NCBI GenBank assembly: GCA_032622095.1
Contig: CP136062.1
Location: 34,720,918-34,784,917 of the forward strand
DNA length: 64,000 bases
From: Siphonodentalium dalli
Taxonomy: Eukaryota; Mollusca; Scaphopoda; Gadilida; Siphonodentaliidae
Direction of reading: 5' to 3'
Part shown: positions 57,126-64,000 of the stretch, piece after piece
How the letters are laid out: each line of letters opens with the position of its first letter
Position numbering within the stretch: position 1 is the first letter of the stretch
The notes under the pieces: model-generated
What the model was told of the DNA's origin: nothing
The model's database searches: none
The model's input: the letters and a program-made list of their open reading frames with translations, nothing else
Program-made: the position numbers and the translations under genes

Positions 57126-59837
57126 ATTACCGTTATATAGTTGTATTGATGGACATAACTTTCAAAACAATAAATTTTAATTTTAGTTTCTTTTTTGAAT
57201 TTACCAGGACTATTTCAGTTGCATTGGTGAAAAATCATTTTCAAAAATTTAAATTTAAAAAACTAAATTTTGCAAAATACCAAACTAAGCCCCAATACGA
57301 ACGGTATCTACAATATTTGTCTAATTGTACATGATTTAGCTGACCTCTTTGTCTTCGATGGTGTCTGCATGGGGTAATATCATAATGCTATGAAGAAGCA
57401 ATGTGTTTTCAAAATGTTTCATAATCAGCTGACCAACTTATCACTGACCATCGTGTTTTCAAAGTTGAAACTTGAATTGACCCATACGTTAATTAATTTC
57501 AATAAAGTATATAAAAATAAATATTATCGTAAAACTTATGGGAGGGCACTTGACATGAGGTCGAATATACACACACGCAGGTTATACCAGTAAATACCCT
57601 AACCCCACCCACATCATGTAGATTAACAAAACTGACAATATATAAGTTTCCGTGGACATAATTGCCATGCTTGTAACGCCGACTATCAGTTTTAATATTT
57701 TATTTGTTTAATATATATAAAACATAATCACATATTTCTGTAAACAAAATATTGCAGTAAAATCAAATTTAAAATAGGGACATTTTGAGCTGAAGCCCTC
57801 TGCGCTGGTTACGTTTATTGATTATACATGTATGAAATAATTAGCAAAACGAAGCCATCCATCCATCGAAATAGTTTCCATGTAACGAATTTCATCAGGT
57901 CAGAATATATTATTCTTTTAACACATATTAAATATTCAAATGTTCGTGTAAATATATTGGAGTAAAATCTATTGAAAGGTTCTGATCCGACACAACGTTC
58001 GAAGGTTTGTTTAAAAATAAACGGACATTGATACCAGACAAATTATAAATTGAAACTAAATTGAAGATTTATCAAAGGTCCCGTCAAGATATTTTCGATC
58101 TAACAAAAGGAAGATGTAAATCTATAAGATTCAATAAATATATATAGTCATATGTTCCTGTCAAAATATTCGAGTTATTTAGTATTAAGTTAGCACCGTT
58201 CTTGAAATAATGCATGTGTATCGGCACCATTTCCGACTCTCATATATAAGTTATTTTTATGAGTAATCGCGGTATATTGGTATCTTTACTTTCTCTGGGC
58301 CAATTTTTACAATCGACGGGTTGAATTTCTATAAAATTTCCGTTAAATAAAATGATGCTGCCAATCGCACAAAGGAATCACCACGAGAATACCACGCAGC
58401 CAAGAACGATTATCGACTTTTAACACGCATTAAGTAAAGTAATTGCCTTGAAAATATAGCAGATAGACTGGGATCGACTACAGAATGGTAACTGTAGCAG
58501 TCGTGGCCAGTCCCAAATATGTAAGTAGAATGACTGCTATCTTCTGAGAAGAACCCATCGTACATGTATATCCCTGGAATTTTCTTCCTAATGTATGGAC
58601 AATTTAATGCCATATCCGGTATCGGTATCTCTTTGATTTCACCTCATCACGCAAGAGGTAATAAATCAGCCAGTGCCCAGATGCCACGAACTTGTCGATG
58701 CGACCTCGTTTGTTGTAACTCGATATAAGGTTATCAATTAGCCTGATAGAAATTTATCCTGTGTGTGTTCCAATATTGATGTCCAGCTTTATATGTATAG
58801 TTTCGTAAATTCCAATCTAAAATGCAATTGTACTTGAATTGTGCCAATAGAGACCGATGGTGCTTGTATTTAAACAATTATTGTGTAGTTTTGTGTACGG
58901 AAGTACACCAGAGCCGGTAGTAAGATTATATATATGCTTGTACTGATTTGTGTAACCAGTCAGATTTGGCTTCCATTACTCCCAAGTGTCAGAAGCTGTT
59001 AATGAATAAAATTATCTTGGAATTCAGTTTAGTAATACTGGTAAATTCATACATGGTTCACAGCATGATACGTTTCCGTTGCGTGCGAAGCCACCGCGCG
59101 CGATTTAAATGGGACGGACTGGCCTCATTTCGGTTTAGGGAAGAGTTTAACACACCAGATGGTCTGGGCAATTTGCGAAAAATACTTGAAGATTAAGAAA
59201 GCTCCTCAAAAGTGCTCATAACCAAGATCAATGCTACGATTCGTATTATTGCTGCTAGGTCCCTCAAGTGACAACCTAATGAAATTACATGTGGTATATT
59301 TGGTTGGGCCGCAAATGAAACCGACGTGTGCCGCCACATGTGTTGTTTATCCAGCTTAATTGGCTAATCGTAATTTTGTCATTAAATGAACTTGTCAGCG
59401 CCATATAACACCAATAAAGACCCCGTTAATCTCGAGATTTGAACAGTAACTCCCAGCTGTAAATAAAAAAAAAAGAAGATCTCGCGCACCCTCCCGGACC
59501 CTCCCCCAATTGAAATTGATTACATTCACACCATTGCATATTCCATTATAAATCATGATGCTACTACATGCGATCTTAGCTCATTCAGATTCATGGCACA
59601 TATAGTGTGAAATTCTCACCCAGAGTTACGTAGAAACGCAGATAGGATGAAAGAATTTGAGCGTATTGCAGAAACATGTAATTGTTTTAAATGTAAACAG
59701 TGTGTGTATGCTATCCATATAATTTTATGGAATAAAATTTTACTCAGTGCCATCTGGCCTGGCATCTCGGTGTGGAATAAAACTTGTTTCTATGTATGAA
59801 ATTTGGAATGGTGCACTTTGTTTTATATAAGAAATGA
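57126..59837. other. No recognised gene
   Basis: AT-rich sequence with short frames (for example 57390-57593 and 58948-59196) lacking motifs. The part next to 57125 could be LINE 3' UTR. Confidence 0.5.
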
Positions 59838-59973
59838 ACGGCGGTTTCAATGTGGTCATGGGATTTTGACCGCGAGAAAAATTCAGCAAACTGCATAAAC
59901 CCCAAAGGGGTTCATGCGGAGTTTGCTGATTTTTTATCGCAGTCAAAACCCATGACCACGTTGAGTCCGCCGT
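59838..59973. repeat. Foldback hairpin, ~64-bp arms
   Basis: The left arm begins ACGGCGG, then GTGGTCATGGG-TTTTGAC and TCAGCAAACT-CAT-AACCCC. The right arm is its imperfect reverse complement, ending CCGCCGT. The loop is only a few bases. Small non-coding foldback or MITE-like element. Confidence 0.85.
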
Positions 59974-59999
59974 TTATTATTTATATTTATATACTTACG

Positions 60000-60230
60000 C
60001 TCTTTAAAACACTTCTCCAAATATGTCCGTTATTTCGTCAAAAACACTCTTTTCAAATATGTCCGTTATTTCGTTTATAAAAATAATTTCCTATTTCTAT
60101 ATTTTGCTCTATATTTCGCCCTATTTCGCTGTATTTTCCTATTTCGATTTTTCGTGCTATTTCGCTGTATTTTCATATTTCGCTTTTTCGTTGTATTTCA
60201 TATTTCGATAATTCGCTATATTTGACATAT
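60000..60230. repeat. T-rich low-complexity tract
   Basis: Iterated TATTTCG, CTGTATTTTC and ATGTCCGTTATTTCG phrases. Open frames here are composition artefacts. Confidence 0.8.
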
Positions 60231-60769
60231 TATGGGATTACATGATAACCAACATTCTGATAGTCAACCGAACATCTTGTGCCACCCGTGCTCGCGATCA
60301 GATGCCACAAGCCATCCAATCGTGAACCTCGATTACATATTGTTTGCTATCAAATCATTGGCGTATTGGCTGACTAGATACTCAAGCAGTCGGTAATGTC
60401 CGACAATCCCCGGTGATTTCCGGGAACAATGTGTTCATAAACATATGAACGACATTGAACGTGACGTCACGTTACGTTCATAGATTTATGAACGCATTGA
60501 ATAAGGGGGCGTGTCTACCGTAACGCTATGGGGAAATCGGAAGAGATATCAGGTGTATGTAAATATATAAATATAACAGTTATACGTCATGTGATCTAGT
60601 CAGGGTTATCAGGCCTCATAAATGTTAACAATCAGATTGCATAATATGCTTTGCTTGTATTCTGTTTAGGTATAACATTTATAATTCGCAATCAAAATCA
60701 CAAGGTCAGCAGTATTTCTTACCAACGGAGGTGTACACACATAACGGGTGGACTTCGCCATATGTAAGA

Positions 60770-61500
60770 ATATGGTTTGGGACCCGTTCACACGTACACA
60801 TGGCCTAAAGGGCGTGGTCGCAATTTGGTTGGACCAACAGTGTGGTGGTCTGTCTTGTGGTTTAACCGTTGTCGATTATAAAATCCCTTTATCTGGCCTA
60901 ATTGGGACATGTGGTGTGTAATCGTACAGTCATATTTGAGCTAATGCGATTACCAATACATTTTTTTGGCAAAATCGATCACATGATTGTTGTGGGAAGA
61001 TCATTGAAAATTTACAACTTGTTTTAATTGAAGTGTTCATATCTTCTATAATTGCAATATGCGACAAAATGATGCGTCAACATTTCACGTTCTGCGTCAT
61101 TTAGAGTAATTTGCTACCTCTGACCTTTTCACTCGAAACATAATTGTTTGGAACCCGTTCACATGACCAGATGACTTGGAGGTCGTAGTCGCAATTTTGT
61201 CTGTCTGAAGTTAAAGCTGATTTCACAGACCTGCGGCTGACGCATGCGTGCAGTGTCTGCGGCTATCGGTTTATGCGCAGTGCCAGTGGTCAGCCACAAA
61301 CCCAATAGCGTTGGCCTTGTGCGTCCGCCACAGATCTGTGAAAGCAGCTTCAACTGTTCTCGAATATAAAATCCCATTAGCTGGCATAATTAGGACACGT
61401 GCTATGTACACATGCATTCCTGTTTTCGCTACTAATACGATTTGTTTTTTAAATCGCGATCGCCATTTAATAGGTGAAAGGTTATCGATGACATGGTTGT
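60770..61500 (+). repeat. Two diverged direct copies of a ~370-bp repeat
   Basis: TTTGG-ACCCGTTCACA, GTCGCAATTT, ATAAAATCCC, GGCNTAATT-GGACA and GCTAAT-CGATT occur in the same order from about 60775 and from about 61148. The second copy is interrupted by the MITE at 61209. Confidence 0.7.
61209..61355. mobile_element. MITE-like element with ~28-bp terminal inverted repeats
   Basis: The left end AGTTAAAGCTGATTTCACAG pairs with the reverse complement of the right end CTGTGAAAGCAGCTTCAACT. Length 147 bp, no coding capacity. It is absent from the paired repeat copy at 60.8 kb, which supports insertion. The superfamily cannot be assigned. Confidence 0.75.
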
Positions 61501-61940
61501 TTTTGGTTATTTTTTTATAATAGGTGACCAAATTATGCGTCAACTTTCCAAAGTCTAAATCGTTTAAAGATAGTCATGGGTCATCTCTTATCTTTTCAAA
61601 ATGACATTCCGACTTTGATAAAAGGCTTATATACCAGTGTTACTATGTGTGTGTGCCTAGTATTTTCATCGTTTTATTTTTTAAATCAGATAAATATAAA
61701 TGTAGAATGATAAAAAAAACTAACAAGTTACATGGATATTGTGCGCTCGTATTTTAGTTGTAGAAACCGTGATGTCGAAACACACAGTATGCATGATTTG
61801 ATTTGGAACAGTAAACACGGCAATAAAAAATACTCAACGCGGAAGTGAAACGTTTGCTAAATCTGTTGCACGCGCATCACAATTTCACCAGTTTATTTCG
61901 CAATAGGTAATTCGTTACGTCACATAGTCCCAATATATAG

Positions 61941-62100
61941 AGAGTAATCAATTGGTTCCGAGAATTACGTTAAATAATTCACGAGAGGTGAGAGACGTCG
62001 GTAAGAAACGAGTGCGCGTTAGCGCACGAGTTTCTTACCCAAACGTCTCTCGCCTCGAGTGAATTATTGAACGTAATTCTCGGAACTAATTGATTACTCT
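61941..62100. repeat. Foldback hairpin, ~75-bp arms
   Basis: The left arm runs AGAGTAATCAATTGGTTCCG through GAGAATTACGTT and GAGAGACGT to GTAAGAAAC. The right arm returns GTTTCTTAC, ACGTCTCTCGC, AACGTAATTCTCGGAACTAA and TGATTACTCT. Nearly perfect over 160 bp with a GCGCG-TTA-GCGC centre. Confidence 0.92.
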
Positions 62101-62439
62101 ATTTATTACACTTCTGCATCAATTTGGTTTGCCAAATATGATTAAAACACACAGAATGAATGCTTAAAAGTCCCGATGTGGATAAAGATCAACCATAGAA
62201 AATTCAGTCTAGATCAGTAAGCGACGTAACGTCAATGACGTCACGGGAAATGACATAATTCACTAGTGACATTACCAATTTTAATTAACAGCGTTTTCAA
62301 TGGAAATCGCGCATAGGAGTGTAATAAAACGTGGCATTGTACACTCGGGAGTCCAATATGACATTTGGGAGTACAATATGACTCCCCCCCCCCCGTACTA
62401 TAACGTGGCGAGTTAATATAATAAATGATAACTGATAGG

Positions 62440-63345
62440 TAAAAAACTGTGATTAGGTAGACACGTACACGCTGTTATATATGTCTCCCCAATAACTGTT
62501 TTCAACGCATTGCATATACACGTTAGGTTATTGTCCCTAATGATGACAACTCAAAAGACTTATATTTGACTTTGTATGCCACCCAATTTGTTATTGTATA
62601 GGTATAAATACGTGTCCATAGAAGCCACATAGTGGACACTGTGGGAATATTAACTTTCTCAAATTAATTGATATGTAATAAACCATGATTAGGGAGACAC
62701 GTACATGCTGGTTATATGTGTCTCCCTATTGACGGATTTCAACGAATTGCATATGCATGTTAGGTTATTGTCCTTACAGATTACAACTCAAAAGTGTTAT
62801 ATTTGTTTTGTATGCCACTTATTTGTTACTGTATTGATATACATACGTGTCTATAGAAGCCACTATCTGGGTATTGTGGGAATATTAACTTTCTCAGATT
62901 AACTTATACGTAATAAACCGTTATTAAGGAGACAAAGATAACCAGCATGCATGTATGTTTCTGCAACGTATTGCATATGTACACGTTATGTTATTATCCC
63001 CAATGATTGCGACTCAAAAGAGTAATATTTGGCTTTGTTTGCCACCAACTTATTTATTGTATATGTATAAATACGTGTCCATATATATATAGAAGCCACA
63101 AGCGGGTATTGTGGGAATATTAACTTTCTCAATTTAACTGATAGGTGATGAACCGTGATTATTGAGACACGTACGTGCTCGTTATATATGTCTCCCTGAT
63201 AACTGTTTTCAACGCATTGCATATACAGGTTAGGTTATTGCCCCTAATGAGTACTACTCAAAAGAGTTATATTTGACTTTGTATGCCACCCATTTTTTAC
63301 TGTACAGGTATTCATACGTGTCAATATAAGCCACATAACTCGTTA
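62440..63345 (+). repeat. About 235-bp x 4 tandem array
   Basis: GTACACGCTGTTATATATG-type landmarks recur at about 62464, 62699, 62940 and 63171. Each is followed by CAACGCATTGCATAT, GTTAGGTTATTGTCCCTAAT, CAAAAGAGTTATATTTG, TACGTGTCCATA-AAGCCACA and GTGGGAATATTAACTTTCTC. Each unit contains an inverted pair (GGGAGACA and TGTCTCCC). Confidence 0.9.
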
Positions 63346-64000
63346 GCTCTTCATACGTGGAGGTCAATAAACAATAATTATATAACACATTCATTGCGAA
63401 TGGTTTAATACACCTTCTGATATTGTTGTTGGCACCAATAAAATTATTCTGACTGGTGTCCATGCTATATATATATGCAAAGAAATTCATTAATTGATTA
63501 AGAAAGAATATGTTCATTACAACCAGTTCCACGAACCCACGCAAGACAAAGTTGCATGAAAAAAATCAGGTTCACAAACACTCATGACTTACTAGGTTAC
63601 TTTATTGTAGCACGATTGTGGGCTACATGTATGTTATTAAATTATTATAAAAGTAATATATAAATAAAATCACATAGCTAATTTTCTGTTCAAAACAACT
63701 AAACAGAGCTTGTATATTCAAACTCGATATACTGTATTTCAATATTGCAAACAGCAACTGACTGCTTCGACAATGAGTGTTTTTGTATGGCATTTTATTT
63801 ACTATTATATTAAAGTAACTTATACAATAGTATTTTCTCAACATCATTACAATTTAATACAGCATGACATAAGCCACATACGTACTGAGGACACAAGGCC
63901 CCTTTAAATAATATACATATCCCCTTTAAATTTGATTCATTTAGGGCATTGCCTTTCTAGAAAGTAGGACAGAATTTATAGATGATCCTGGACAAGCGAT
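63346..64000. other. No recognised gene
   Basis: AT-rich. Only unsupported short frames. Confidence 0.5.

Noticed and set aside
60023-60211. 62-codon ORF rich in Phe, Tyr and Ser
   Set aside because: Translation of a T-rich low-complexity tract.

Overview
This window is AT-rich eukaryotic DNA. Interrupted coding sequence with GT-AG introns, several classes of decayed non-LTR retrotransposon (LINE), a rolling-circle Helitron, large satellite and minisatellite arrays and foldback elements point to a repeat-rich animal genome. The only host gene I can read with confidence combines a hydrophobic leader, a PAN/apple-like Cys module and a fibrinogen-related domain. Together with the LINE types, this fits a marine invertebrate such as a lophotrochozoan or lancelet-like animal. 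That assignment is inference; nothing here fixes the species.

Layout. 1-4.02 kb: two direct copies of a ~1.7-1.9 kb block, each carrying a short possible signal-peptide exon. 4.84-13.1 kb: LINE-A on the plus strand, starting with a degenerate 2A-like leader and split inside its reverse transcriptase by a second degenerate LINE (LINE-B, minus strand, ~6.78-11.44 kb). 13.1-18.4 kb: LINE-C, plus strand, nearly full length but broken by frameshifts and an internal deletion in the reverse transcriptase. 18.4-24.2 kb: diverged repeats, a ~365 bp tandem array, an unusual cluster of GTGTC-N4-GACAC dyads and a possible retroelement ORF1 fragment. 24.2-32.7 kb: a fossil Helitron on the minus strand, interrupted in its helicase by a young-looking LINE (LINE-E) with a 1035-codon open ORF2 and an 8-bp target-site duplication.

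32.9-43 kb: a 37-bp satellite of about 56 units next to the Helitron 5' end, then a foldback element and several diverged tandem arrays. 43.2-49.3 kb: the fibrinogen-related gene in three exons, including a 19-nt microexon, with its probable 3' UTR to about 50.12 kb. 50.9-64 kb: a dispersed-repeat copy related to 19.3-19.9 kb, a LINE C-terminal fragment, further tandem arrays, a LINE 3'-end fragment related to LINE-E, and four short inverted-repeat elements or hairpins.

The window is thus mostly a record of nested transposition, in which tandem repeats have repeatedly grown out of transposon coding sequence, around one probably functional secreted or membrane lectin-like gene. I found no convincing evidence of a wholly new biological system. 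The observations most worth checking are the microexon gene, the intact LINE-E, the 2A-like relic, the satellite beside the Helitron and the GTGTC dyad cluster.
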